A stretch of 64,000 nucleotides of DNA from Sarcocystis neurona (lineage: Eukaryota; Apicomplexa; Conoidasida; Eucoccidiorida; Sarcocystidae). The notes beneath the pieces were generated by a model. It was not told where the DNA came from, did no database searches, and saw only the letters and a list, made by a program, of their open reading frames with translations. Positions 24,842-36,077 of the stretch are shown here, in pieces. Each line of letters starts with the position of its first letter. The stretch's first letter is position 1. Location: positions 4,866,405 to 4,930,404 of the forward strand of contig KL647290.1 in NCBI GenBank assembly GCA_000727475.1, in the 5' to 3' direction. The translations under genes and the position numbers were made by a program.

Positions 24842-27800
24842 GTCCAGTTAGTGTGTATATATGCGAATAAATATTCACATCCCTATGTATATATATATAT
24901 ACACATGGGTTAGTGCGTGTATATGTCGATAGGTATTCATACATATATATATATATGTATATCGGTTAGTGCGTATATGTCGATAGGTATTCATGCAGAT
25001 GTATTTATACGTATATATATTTCGGTTAGTGTGTATGTATGTGGGTAGGTATTCATGTATATATATCTCTCTTCTTCGGTGGTTATGTGTATATATGTGG
25101 ATGCCTTTCATATGCCTGTGAAAATTTTTGCTGACAGGTGGCAGACAAAATATCATCCTTGAAGCTTTTGATTGGGAAGCTGCAGGAAATTTTTACGTAT
25201 CTTCAGGACGTCTGCAACAAACGTGTTACGACCAACCCCACCATTATCTACACCATCCAGGTGAGAGTAAACGGAGCAGTATTCAGCTGCTCTCTCCTTC
25301 TGTTTACATGAATGCCCTCCTCGCTTCGTCTCGCTTTCCGCCGCCATCCCCTCCCTTTCTCTTTTGCCCTCTCTCTGCCTTCCACACTTTCTCTTTGGCC
25401 GCCCCCTCTGTCTCTGTGCTGTCGACTCGCGCATGTCCACTTTTCTGTGTGTGGACGTGTATATCATTTCTTCCCCTCTCCAGATATATATGTGTGTGTG
25501 TGTATACGGCAGCAAGACCCGTAGTAGTAATAGTAGTGCCCTGCCGCCGCCTCTGCCATATGTCTCCATGCACGGCCGTGTGTGGACGTGGTCCTTTTCT
25601 TCGTTGTGGACGTGTGTGTATGTATGTCTGCCTGTGTCTATTATATACCTCGGGCTCTCTGCGGAGGCTACCCGCCTGGTTTTCAAATCCACACTATCGA
25701 CACCGAGACGTATTGCTTGCTTTATCTCTCCGCTTCCTGCTCGTCCTCGTGCTCTTCCTCGCTGTGTGAGAGACGTGTGCGGCTTAGATTCGCGCCTGCG
25801 TATACGTATACAAACACATAAATGTGAGGCTACGTATTGATCTGGATATACATATATATACGTATTTCTTCTCGCTGTCTCTGTCTCTGTATAGCAACAC
25901 AGGTGTGTTTGTAGCTTTCCTTCGTCCTCTTTTCGTTGCTGCTTCGGTATCCTTGTGTGCGGATGTACGTACACCACGTACACCCTTTGTTTTCGTCTTT
26001 TTCAGGGTTTCTCTCTGCCTCTTTTTGTCCGCCGTGTGTTTTTTCTCTTTTCTTGATAATACCCATGAGGAGGTCTGCGTTTGGGGGGTACGTGGACGGC
26101 TGCTGTGTCAAACGTGTTGCTACCAGCTGCACGTCAGTTTTCTCAGTAGCTGTGACGTAGCACGTGTGACTTCCTCGTGTCTCTTCCTACGTACGCGCTT
26201 CTCTATCTACGTGGAGGAGCCCTACGTCTATGGCTGCAAATAGATATTCGTATACGGAGGTGGACGTGCGTCCATACATACATAGATATCTGTATGCAGA
26301 TTGTTCATTCATGTGTAGAGATCTGTACGTATATGTAGGCGAGAATCTGTAAGGTGTATGTGTGTACGTATGTCTGATTGAAAGACGTGTTCTTAGGCAT
26401 GTTGCTGCTGCTGCAGCTATAGCGCGAAACGGCAGGAATCTGTCCATATGCGTAGACATATACATATCTGTACGTATGTACATACATGCATATATCTGGA
26501 TGGACACGTACACCCGTAAATATGTATATGTATAGAAGTTTTTATATATTGTATACACAAGTCAATCGATATGCAGGAACTGAGGACTCGTGTCGTTAAC
26601 AGTCTGCCGCTGCCGGTATGAAGATGATTTCTGGTACATATGTTTTAGTTATCCGGACGTGCATCACTTCTACGTATTCATATAACTCTCTTCATGTATA
26701 CGTATATATATATGCGTGTAGATGTTTTTTACGCATTTCTGTGTGTGTGCTCGTGCGTCCCCTGCGTGCGCCTACATAACTTTTTCGTGTGTTTGCCAGC
26801 TTTTTATACGTGTGTGTGTGTGTGCGTGTGTGTGTGTGTGTGCCCACCATTTGTATGTCCCGCTGTATATTTGTCCTTGGGGCGTGTGCGCCTCGGATCT
26901 ATACGTGTCATTTGGATGTTTTTATGGAAGTAATATAGGTGTGTGCGTACCACAAGGATGGACGGATAAAGCCAAGTCAGTATATGGTGTACATGTCTTA
27001 CGTAGTAAGTGTCCATAAACATACACATGTACGTAACGGAACGCCTGGACTTACACATAGGCATGTTTATATATCTACGTCTCAGTGGCACGCATTTTTT
27101 GTGGAGAGATGTATATAAGCTTCGTCGGTGTGAAGGTGTTTGCAGCTGCGTGTAGGCGGCAATAGCTTTTAGCCAGCGTTAATATTTGTAAATACGTGTG
27201 CAAGCTGACACTTTTCCTCGTCGTTGTTTGTCTCCCGTGGTAGGCGCGTCGTGTACAGGGTTATCTCCTTGCTTGTCTGTATGTCTGTATACATGGATAT
27301 GTGTGGATATAAGCACCAGTGTGTGTGTGTGTATATGTTCGTGTATATAATCTTAGTGTACGCACTTAGGACGTGCACGTCTATATGCAGGGGTACGCAT
27401 ACGGACCTGCGTTGTCCAACTCAAGAGAGGGACAGGGTAGAGTTTTGCTCTGCGTGTGTGAAGGATACTGTCAATCTGCTGCTGCACATGTCCAGGATGT
27501 CTTCAATTTGCTGCCGGATATGTTTGACCCCTTGAGAGAGAACGATGCGCTCTGCGAAGGTACACGATATCATTGTCAATCTGCTGCTGCGTACGTGGAG
27601 GATGTATCACTCTGCTGCTGCCTATGTAGAGGATATTGTCAGTCTGCTGCTGCATCTGTGCAGGATATTTTCAATTTGCTGCCGGACATGTCTGATGCGC
27701 TGCTGATCGAAGCCTTCGCGACCCAAGTCAACGACACCATGCTGGCACTCTACCTGGGTGAGATAATTTTCACGCCTGTGCCTCATTTCGTGGACACTTG

Positions 27801-29672
27801 TTTCTCACACTTTGACCTGTTCCTCACGAGAGGGGTCACGTCCTCCTCGTAGACATGCGTACACACGTCGACTTTTCAGCAGACAGCACGGAGTGTACAT
27901 ACACTCGACCTGTCGCTTGCAGGGAGGACGGGTGTTTGCTGGACCTCTGTTGTGGGGTGCAGCGCCTGCGCAGGAGTTGGCCGCTCGTCTGTATATCTTT
28001 ATGTAACTGCGCCTGACGATGCCCCACACTGCCAGCTGTTCACGCGCATATGCGTCTTTTGTTTTTCTCTCCTGTTTGCCTGTCTATGTGCATATATATG
28101 TGCGAATATATACATATATATGTGTATATGTGGCAGCTGCTGATATGGAAAGGTGCCCATACATCTTGTTCTTTGCACTTGTGTGTGCATACGTGTACCG
28201 ACACAGAGAGATGCGTGTCTCTCTGTATATATATATGTGTGTGTGTACATGTCTATATCTGCGTATGTCCGTGTCTACTGATGAAAGTGTGTGATGCGTG
28301 GGTGTATATTCTGTAGATGTATGTACGTACACATTTTTGATAAGTACGCATGTATGCGTGGAAGGTTGCGCGTGTGTGCACGTGGGTGGTGGACGTACGC
28401 GGGAATGGGCGTGTGTGTATGCCTCTGTATATGTGTGCTTTGAAGAGGAGAAGAAAAGATTTGCTGAGCTTCCTGCGTCCTTGGGTATGCTGCAGGCAGC
28501 ATGGTACGATCGGTGTTGGCGCTACATAATCTTATCAACAACAAAGTCGAAAACAAGAGAAGTCTTGAGGCGAAAAAAGACAAAAAGGTGATTTCGAATG
28601 AAAGTATTCCAGTTCCGCCCGTGTACCCAGGGTTTTATATGTGTTCATATATATATATATGTATACGTACGTCTGTGTGTGTGTGTGTGCATGTACATTT
28701 ACATACACGTATTTGTAGGCGTCTGTGTATGTGTGGTTTTATACGTGCTCACATATGTATGTATATATATATATGTATCCGTATGTGCCTGTGTGTGCAC
28801 ATGCATTTACATATATATATATATATATTTGTAGGTGTCTACAGAGTGTCATCAGCACAGACTTACGATCTTTACTTTCATACAAAGTTCCGTGGACGCC
28901 TTTGTACATGTATCTATATGTATTTTTGAGTCACTGTTGGACAAATACGCATATATATATATATGAATATCTGTAAACGTTGGTGCAGAAGTAGTGTCCT
29001 GCAACCAGCTGACACGCATGTCTGTTTGTCTGCTTGTCCAGATGTAGGCATACGCACGCATAGCTGCAGACGTCTACGTGTCTAATTACGTCTACACATA
29101 CATCTGTACATGAAAAAGTAGGTGTGGATCTGTATATGTATATGTGTATATATACGCATACGTATTCGTGTGGGTGGATCCACCTGCGCACCTTTGAATC
29201 TGTGCATCCTTCCCTATGCCCGTCGTCCTGTGCTTATACAAGCACACACGTGTATATATATAAATATATATACATATATGTGTAGGTCAATATCTGTGTA
29301 TACATAAACACATATATACGTGTAAACATATGCGCATGGATAATGCCTGCGCGTGGCTGAAGCGCCATCATATTCCCTTCACTTATTTTCCGAGAAAGAT
29401 GATATGTCACTTTTCTTCTTCAGCCTATGCCGTGATACGTATGTGCTTACGTGTTTCTTCATATGTAAAGTGTCTCCAGCGTTTATGAGTGACCCGTGTA
29501 AACATATGTATATGTATGTGTGTGTGTGTATGTATGTATACATGTTGGTGTGGTTGTATGTGAACACTGAATTTAATTGCAGGAAGACGAAGAGAAAAAG
29601 GGAAAGGAAGGAGATGCGGCGTCGAAGAAGAAAGACGCAGGCGGTTCCTCTTCTTCACACGAAGACAAGTGA
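17797..29672 (+). CDS. RPN8: 26S proteasome regulatory lid subunit Rpn8 (PSMD7), ten exons, complete
   Basis: Non-catalytic MPN-domain partner of the deubiquitinase Rpn11 in the 19S lid. Exons: 17797-17904, 18747-18807, 20423-20589, 22074-22208, 22907-23003, 24313-24395, 25138-25260, 27664-27757, 28496-28587 and 29583-29672 (TGA). The phases agree throughout and give 349 residues. Family landmarks in order: VVVHPIVLLSVVDHYNR, RRVVGTLLGE, ISNSFALPFEED, VWYLDKNYHE, MFKKVNTRERILGWYSTGP, NPVYVIVDINPK, VPTKAYYSLE, AEEVGVEHLLRD, DIFNLLPD, RSVLALHNLINNK, and a Lys/Glu/Ser-rich tail. The metal-binding His residues of active JAMM enzymes are absent (GWYSTGP), as expected for Rpn8. The first exon is the least certain: it is chosen because its ATG has the coccidian context gtcaaaATG, its donor is gtaagc, and its phase fits. 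Confidence 0.95.
18820..19790. repeat. TA/TG low-complexity intron DNA with a 14-bp triplication
   Basis: RPN8 intron 2 is dominated by TATATG/TACACG alternation. Three exact tandem copies of gtacacgtccatgc occur at 18879-18920. Shadow ORFs rich in Tyr, Ile and Cys cover both strands. Confidence 0.85.
20090..20400 (+). repeat. CTG-rich intron tract before RPN8 exon 3
   Basis: Degenerate (CTG)n/(GCTGCT)n on the sense strand, close to the acceptor at 20421-20422. The 150-169 residue ORFs here are repeat shadows that run into the true exon. Confidence 0.8.
20902..20938. repeat. (TCTA)n microsatellite
   Basis: About nine ATCT units with one AGCT interruption in RPN8 intron 3, flanked by TA runs. 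Confidence 0.9.
22797..22906 (+). repeat. CTG tract forming the polypyrimidine/acceptor region of RPN8 exon 5
   Basis: (CTG)n with short interruptions ends in ctgctgctgcag at 22906, directly followed by the exon codons for ESVVPTKAYY. Here the repeat itself supplies the acceptor AG. Confidence 0.8.
23760..24120 (+). repeat. CTG-rich intron tract
   Basis: Degenerate (CTG)n on the sense strand of RPN8 intron 5. The antisense 140-residue Gln/Ala ORF is a shadow. Confidence 0.75.
24770..25060. repeat. Five tandem units of about 60 bp, TA-rich
   Basis: Units share the core ttagtg(t/c)gt, then tgtcgataggtattcat. Copies start near 24770, 24845, 24907, 24963 and 25023, joined by TA runs of variable length (longest 24808-24840). 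They lie just upstream of RPN8 exon 7 (25138). Confidence 0.8.
26809..26842. repeat. (GT)n microsatellite
   Basis: About 34 bases of GT with one GC interruption in RPN8 intron 7. Confidence 0.95.
27465..27692 (+). repeat. Partial duplication of RPN8 exon 8 start with its acceptor (decoy exon)
   Basis: The real exon (27664) begins DIFNLLPDM after gcatctgtgcag. The same acceptor-exon block occurs at about 27465-27521, where an AG at 27494-27495 is followed by codons for DVFNLLPDM. Partial copies of the upstream tgtca(a/g)tctgctgctgc part sit between. The decoy is exactly 168 bases upstream, so in the same frame, and no stop lies between. Confidence 0.85.
28060..29340. repeat. TA/TG low-complexity intron DNA
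   Basis: TATATG/TGTGTG-type sequence fills RPN8 introns 8 and 9 around the exon at 28496-28587. Confidence 0.75.
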
Positions 29673-30113
29673 TCGGTTTACAAATCTGTGCGTATTTACA
29701 TTCGTAAACACCCCTACGTATGCACACATAACTACGCGTTAACATCCGCTCTACACCCCAGCGTGCAAGCGCCTATATGTGCAGTGAAAATCTTCCCACA
29801 TAAATATATACACGCGCACCTGTGTGCCTGTATGTATGCGTGTGAGTATAACGTACCTACGGGGACTAATTTCGTTATGTGTGGATAGATGTAGATATCA
29901 CCTGTGTATAGATGTGCTATGTATGCCACTCATATACACAGGTATATATAGATATATACTGAATACCCATATATACATATAGTTGTATATATGAAGCGCC
30001 CGATACGCACCTCACAAATGCTCCAGGCCTCGTGTGTCCGCTTCTTTATTCCTCCGCTGTTGATGTTCACGTCCTCTTAAGCCGAGTCTTCGAGTGCGCG
30101 GCCACCAGACTAT

Positions 30114-31221
30114 TGTTTCTCTTCCCACTACGCCTGCAACTTTTTATATATATTCTATCCTTCCGGACGACGTGCGAGTTGCAGGCTATACGCTCGGTGT
30201 GTGCTCCGCTGCATACGTATGTACTGCATATACATATATATATATATATATGCCCTTCGCGTCACTTCGTACGTTATGCGTGGTGTTGTATTGAGGTCAA
30301 CGCGGAGGAGTTTTATATGTGTATCTGTGCCTGTAGAAGTGACGAACGTTTTTTTCGGGTGCATAGATATGTGTAGGTCGTTTGCTGTACGTCCACGTCT
30401 GTGGCATGCATAGTAGAAAGGTATCGATTCAAGAGGAACCTCTTTGAATTTCCTTCTGCGACAAAGTCGAAAAAAATCGAAGCTGAAAAGTAACGAGACG
30501 GTGGTCGCGCATCATCTCAGCTGGACGCAGATACGTCATTCCTGCTACGCTTCCTCAAGGAGCCGGCTTATAATGTCTTTTTCGAAGATGTAAATCGAAC
30601 TCACGTACTTATGTACACGTGTTTGTGCGCCTGTGTCAAGCAAGAGAACGTATAGGGAGACTCAGCGGCAGCGGGCTGCTGGTGTGTGTTGGGGTCAGAC
30701 ACGGAAGTTGTTTCGGATGATGTGCACACGTTCTTGCCCCGTGTATTTACGTGTATACACACACACGTGTTTAGATCTCGTTATACGTCTTTGATTTATA
30801 TTTATGCATCTGTGTGGGCACCTTTCCCGTATTTTATGTATATGTGAATAGATATGTGTACACAGATGTGTATACATGTACACATATAGGTGCACCTTTT
30901 AAAATAGTATAGCTTCAGCGGACTGTAGTCTCATACGTGTCCGTGTGTGTACACACATGCGTACACGTAATGTACGTGTGTTTATACGGAGGCCAGTGAT
31001 GTAGACGTATGCAGGCTCAGTGTGTACGCACGTGAACGGGTGGGAAAAAGGCGGTGACGTGGAGTTGAAGCAGAAGTGTTCGAAATTTTTCTTCTGTAGA
31101 GGATTCTGTTACGATAATACTTCAGCAACAGCGGCAGCAAGCTACCACAGATGCCGCAGGTACGGAAATACACACGGTGCAAGCGGCGGCAACAGCAGCG
31201 GCAGCTCAGCCGCACATTTAA
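30114..31221 (+). CDS. Putative 3' exons of an unidentified + strand gene
   Basis: Three protein-like pieces follow RPN8. First, about 30114-30200: codons for TIVSLPTTP and LPDDVRVAGYTL, with a possible donor gtgtgt. Second, about 30519-30587: acceptor catcatctcag, codons for FLLRFLKEPAYNVFFED, donor gtaaat. Third, about 31126-31221: acceptor cttcag, codons for QQRQQATTDAAG and an Ala-rich end QAAATAAAAQPHI, stop TAA at 31219. Pieces two and three join in phase. The link from piece one does not, so an exon may be missing. No ATG was found and no family recognised. The small size could also mean that these are remnants. Confidence 0.35.
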
Positions 31222-31402
31222 TGACTCAGGAGGGCGCGGTTTTAGGCACTTACGCGCGAAGAAGGACGACTATGCGGAAGAGAATCGACGGCATTTACAG
31301 CAGCACATATGCTCACATCAATCGTACGTACAGTTTGGTGGCCCGTGTAAACACGTATTCGTAGGTCTTCAAATGTATACACGCACAGTATATATACGCT
31401 GA

Positions 31403-31714
31403 CAGGCGCAGCAACGACATAGAGCACAAACGATTAACAAGTATCAGAATACACCACCCAACACCAGACAAGAAGCCTTCTTTGTGAGGCCCCAGACATA
31501 TGTTTCGAGAGTTTCCGCTGCAGGTGTAGCGTTTGCTGACGTGAAATCCTTTGGCTTTTGCAGTAAAGCCCTTGCCAGTTATCTCCGCTATTGTGTTAAC
31601 AGTAACGCAACATCATGCACGTCAGGCAACTCTGCAGCATCACTGATAAATGGCTGCTCTCGCCTGCTCGGCGGCTTCATGTACTACTCTAGTGACCTTC
31701 AGGACTGCGTTTAG
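31403..31714 (+). CDS. Possible terminal exon, hypothetical
   Basis: A 104-codon open stretch that starts exactly after a cgctgacag acceptor and ends at TAG. The N-terminal part is Gln-rich (AQQRHRAQ) and the rest is Ser/Cys-rich. I found no matching upstream exon, and a second frame from the same acceptor is also briefly open. Function unknown. Confidence 0.25.
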   Translation, partial: QAQQRHRAQTINKYQNTPPNTRQEAFFVRPQTYVSRVSAAGVAFADVKSFGFCSKALASYLRYCVNSNATSCTSGNSAASLINGCSRLLGGFMYYSSDLQDCV

Positions 31715-32092
31715 TGAGGAACGGAGTCCGTCTTACAACTGACACATCTCTGATGCGCGGAGAGAAGTTATTGAGAAGAATAGCTGTGACTTTGAAAACC
31801 GGGAATAAAATTATAACACTTCGTGGCTTGCAAATTTGAAGGTATTGTAGTTCATGCGACTGAAATCAGCCGCCATACCTGCGAAAGCGTTTTGCATCTT
31901 CCCGTCGCCTTGGAACGCTTTCGAGACGTAATGCGTAATTAGCAATAGCCGCAGTCCACACCCACGACTATACTATCAGCATAAAGGCGGCGAGTAGCGC
32001 CACAGTTAGTACACATAGATTCTACGTACACCAGCGAGGACAGCAGCAGCTCCCACATTTGACACGGCGGTGTACGGATGTGGGAGCAGCGG

Positions 32093-32138
<46 letters not shown>

Positions 32139-34558
32139 TGTGTTTATGCTGCTGCTACACTGAGTCATATTACTGTTGCCATTGTTGCTGACGTCGAAAT
32201 AAAGACACCAACGCACCGTACGCCTCAAAACAAAAGTAGACCCCCGAATCTGCAGCGTGCAAACATGAGAGTTACACGTATGCGAGGAAAAATCGCAGTA
32301 GTCAGTACTCAATATGCATGAGTCGTACGTAAAAGGATGAAGCAACCAACAGCAACAGCAGGCGTGCCACTGGTGCCTTGAGAGGAAGATGACGGTAAAC
32401 GCAGCAGCTCGTACATACCTGTGTGTATCCGCATATACGTTTATATATATATATATAGATAGATAGATATATATACATGAGCACGAAAGCAAAACAACAG
32501 GGTTATGTGCTACCTGTGGGGTTGCACGGACGACAGAAGAAACAGCACCGGCAGTAGTTTACAACCACGAAGTGCAAATGTGCAGGAAAGGTGTTAGCTC
32601 CACAGGCCGGACAGACAAATAGAAATAGTGAAACGACGCACAAAGGACAGCCGAGACTCACACGCACAGTGCATATTATAGCGACGAAGTCGACAGCAGC
32701 ATCAGTAGCATTCACACGGACTGGAAGTGCCGCACAGGCAGCATGCCCACAGGCGTACCCACAAGGGTGATGTTTCACGTCTACCGCGATTACGGTGAGT
32801 ATGCCTTAACCGTAAGCTCTCGACTGGATTGTGGCATGTGCCACTGCACACTCGGGTAAACGAGAAGTGTGGTAACTCATAAAGGAGGTGGTGGGATGCA
32901 ACAGCTGAAGTGGGTCTTAACAAAGGCCGAACATTTGAAAAAAGCAACACTTAAACGTCCAGAAAGTTGTAATCGGTATCTTTCAGCTGGCACCCACATT
33001 CGGGGTTGTCACGTGCGGGTCCACGCGTTCCGTGTGATGCAGCACAGTTGCCAAAACGTGTATCGCAAAACACGTAAACGCCACGGATTAGAAACGCTAC
33101 TCTTTGAAAAGTATCCTTGTCGCTGATTCCGTGTGAATCAGCACACTTGTCAAAATTTTTGTCTCAAAACACGCGAGCACTAAGGATCAGAAACGCTACA
33201 GTTTGAACCCTGACAGTCTCTAGACACTGCTGCTCATGCGCAGGTCGACACAGGATATGCGTCTGCGAACCATGCATACGCATTACCCTTAATGCCAGAA
33301 TGCCGCGTACATCTTGAGTGCAAGGGTACGTGAACTGTAAAATACCGAGAAAACAGACAGACAGATGCAATAATATACTTTGCCAATGTGTCATTGATTG
33401 TGCACTTGTAAGACACGGGTAAGGCGCTCAGAGATTTCTATACATATTACAGTAAGAAGTACGTAAGTGTCAAATCAGTCACTTGTGTGCGTAACGTACA
33501 CGCAAGTTCGTGTGGATTTCGTAATGTCTTTGCGCAGCATAGGCATATGGTAGGCATACGATGAAAAGAACGCGATATATAAGTGAGAGGTTCACCTGCA
33601 TTGTTTTTTGATCCACACGCTTTTGTAAGCGTGCAAACACGCGTAGAAACGTGTGCGTCAGGTAGCAACAAGACTAACTGCACTGGTGTAATGGGACAGG
33701 CTTTCACGTATATGTGTTTATGTGTCTATCCTGGTACTTGCGTGTACCCGGGTTCACAGAAAAATCTGTGACGCGTCTGTCAAGAAAAACTCCACATACG
33801 AAGACACAAGCGTGTGTATATTTTCACACATTATATATGTACACCACATTGTAGGTATTACGTGTGAGGGACGGGACACAGAATGAAGGCGTGCACAAAA
33901 GTACTCGCGTAGACGTTCGCGTGCAAGGACTTTATACCACACGTGGACGCCGCAGCGCACTTGTGGCCATTTACATGCCATTATAGATCTAAATCCAAAT
34001 GGAGCATGCATATGTTCACATGTCCTAAACTACGTAGCAGTCGGAGTTTCAAGTAAATGTACACTCAGTTCACTGGATGACTGGACGAGTATAGTCGAGA
34101 TACATGCTTCGACGCGACGTGGACCGACTGGCCGCCGTAATGTCCAGACTCGCAGATTATAACGGCATCAGTTGATGTCCGGCTCTGGCGTACCATTCAA
34201 CATGTCATCCTTGGCAGCAATCTGTAGAGTTTAGCTTGTCTCCCACTTGGTTTCATTGAGCTGATTTTTCGTCTGTAAGCGTATGGAGCCCTCTTATTCT
34301 TTTTCGACAAAGTACACAAGGAGAAAGTACTTTTCTGTTACTGCTGTTGCTGCCGTTGCCCTTCCGGATTTAGTTGCTGCTGCTATTATTCCGGGTCTAG
34401 CTCCTGCTGCTGCTATAATGCGTATTACGTACGAGCGCTGGAACTCCGCGACGAACTTTTTCTCGTTGCAGGAGACCAGCAGTCGCAGGTGGTCCGCAGT
34501 CGCAGGAGGTACTCTCCTGTGGATCATTTCAGAACCTCTTCTTCTTTGACAAATACAG
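31715..34558. other. No gene seen; contains a CA microsatellite
   Basis: Repeat-poor DNA apart from a clean (CA)n run at 32100-32135 and a short TA/TAGA run at 32440-32475. No ORF with ATG and protein-like composition. Confidence 0.5.
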
Positions 34559-36077
34559 TTATATAAGGGACGAGCGGCAGGTGGGACGTTCTTTACATTC
34601 TTTTTGTTCTTTCTGATCAGAGCAGCCGTAGGTGGGAAGAGATGCCGGGACAGACGGTGGGCACGTATAACCAGCGCAGTGGGAGGGACGGGATACGGAG
34701 GACGAGCTCCTGGACGACGACGGAGAGGAACCCATCAAAGGGACATTCAAAGGAACTTCAGTGAAACAGGAAGCTGAAGAGAAGGTGGAAGAGGACGTGC
34801 AGGGCGACGAAAAGCGGCGAGAAGATGAGGGGTACGAGGATGATGAAGAGGATGACATCGATGAAGAGGACGAGTGCGAAGAAGAATGCGGAAAGCGCGA
34901 ACGAGCTATGCGGCAGCGAGACGAAGAGAAGGCTGCCGGTTCTGCCGCAACTTGATGGGCATCACACGATTTCGACGCAAAGGTGGTGGCCCTCCGCTGC
35001 AAGGGTCTGCTCAAAACAAAAGATCTGGAGTAGGAAGGGTGAAGTGTAGTGGTTCTGCTGCTCATGCTGAACGAACACGTGTAACGTCTGCTGCGACACC
35101 TGGAAAAGTCTTCTTTCCGTGTGCCACACCTTGGTGGTGTCGCGCTGTTCGGGTGTGATGGATGGCTCTTTTCGTAACCGAGAGATCTTAAATGACGAGG
35201 CAGGCAGGCTTTCTCACACGAGTAACAGGAAAACGGAAAAGGTGCGGCGGTCTTTGTGTCACAGGAGGGAGAAGAAACAAATGAAGAATTTGCAGGTATT
35301 GATATTTTCGGACATACGTTGGCGAAGGTGCCGGTGGAAATGGTAGAAGAACATTTAGGTGTGCGTCTTCTGTCACAGCAGCAGGTGGACGCAGATGGGA
35401 ACGACTTAGATGTGTAGTCTTTGTCAAAGCAAGCAGTAGACGAAGTATTGTTACACAGGTGATTTTTACCACAGCCAGGGCACGAGGATGGCGAAGCAGT
35501 AGCCGCTTTGCAGCCGTCTGCATGCAGCTTACTACTGCTGCAGCTGAGAACGCATCCATTCCCACGTGCCGCACTGGATATGTTGCAGCATTTAGGAGAC
35601 AAATCAACTTCAGTTTCCAACAGAAAGTCCCGTCGATCGGTATGTGGGGCTACACCATCGCATACCGTTGCTGCGCCGGTAGAAACACCGGTGCATTGTG
35701 GGCCAGGTTGTCTTGCTGGAAGGGTGTCCTCTCGATGCGTTATTACCGCATGAGGCGTACAGGTATTAGTGGAACTGACGTTTGCTGTGTTATCTGCTGC
35801 TCCTTTCTGATGCAGCACCACAGACAAAGGTGCGCGAGGACTACCCTCCATTATCTCAGCTGCTGCATTGTGTTTGCGAGTAGATTCCATTAATGCAGCG
35901 ACTTGCTTGTTAGAGGCACTGAATTCTTCTCTGTCGTCTGCTTCGGCTATCTGCACCCAGGCGAAATGATTAGTGTTTAAACGGCCCTTTCTATTTCCTG
36001 CAGCTCTGCTTGCATGCGGGAAGCTAGGGGAGTCCACAGGTGAAGAGGAAGGATAAAGCTTCTTCCTGTTGCGACGG
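34559..36077 (-). CDS. Ser/Cys-rich hypothetical protein, 3' exon
   Basis: The minus-strand frame is open from about 36165 to TAA at 34559, more than 500 codons, which is very unlikely by chance. The likely exon start is 36077, after a good acceptor (cttttctactttcag) that leaves two bases to be supplied by an upstream exon. The product begins RRNRKKLYPSSSPVDSP, has many Cys and Ser residues through the middle (for example SSCPGCGKNHLC) and a Ser-only run near 34830-34890. No family recognised and no signal peptide visible, since the N-terminus is missing. On the opposite strand the Ser run reads as an Asp/Glu tract, so the coding strand deserves a check. Upstream exons would lie beyond 36077. 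Confidence 0.5.

Noticed and set aside
24770..25060. CRISPR-like array
   Set aside because: Units diverge, the spacers are TA runs, and the context is a eukaryotic intron.
25153..25983. 276-residue minus-strand ORF
   Set aside because: It is antisense to the RPN8 exon at 25138-25260 and the following pyrimidine-rich intron; the composition matches the complement of these.
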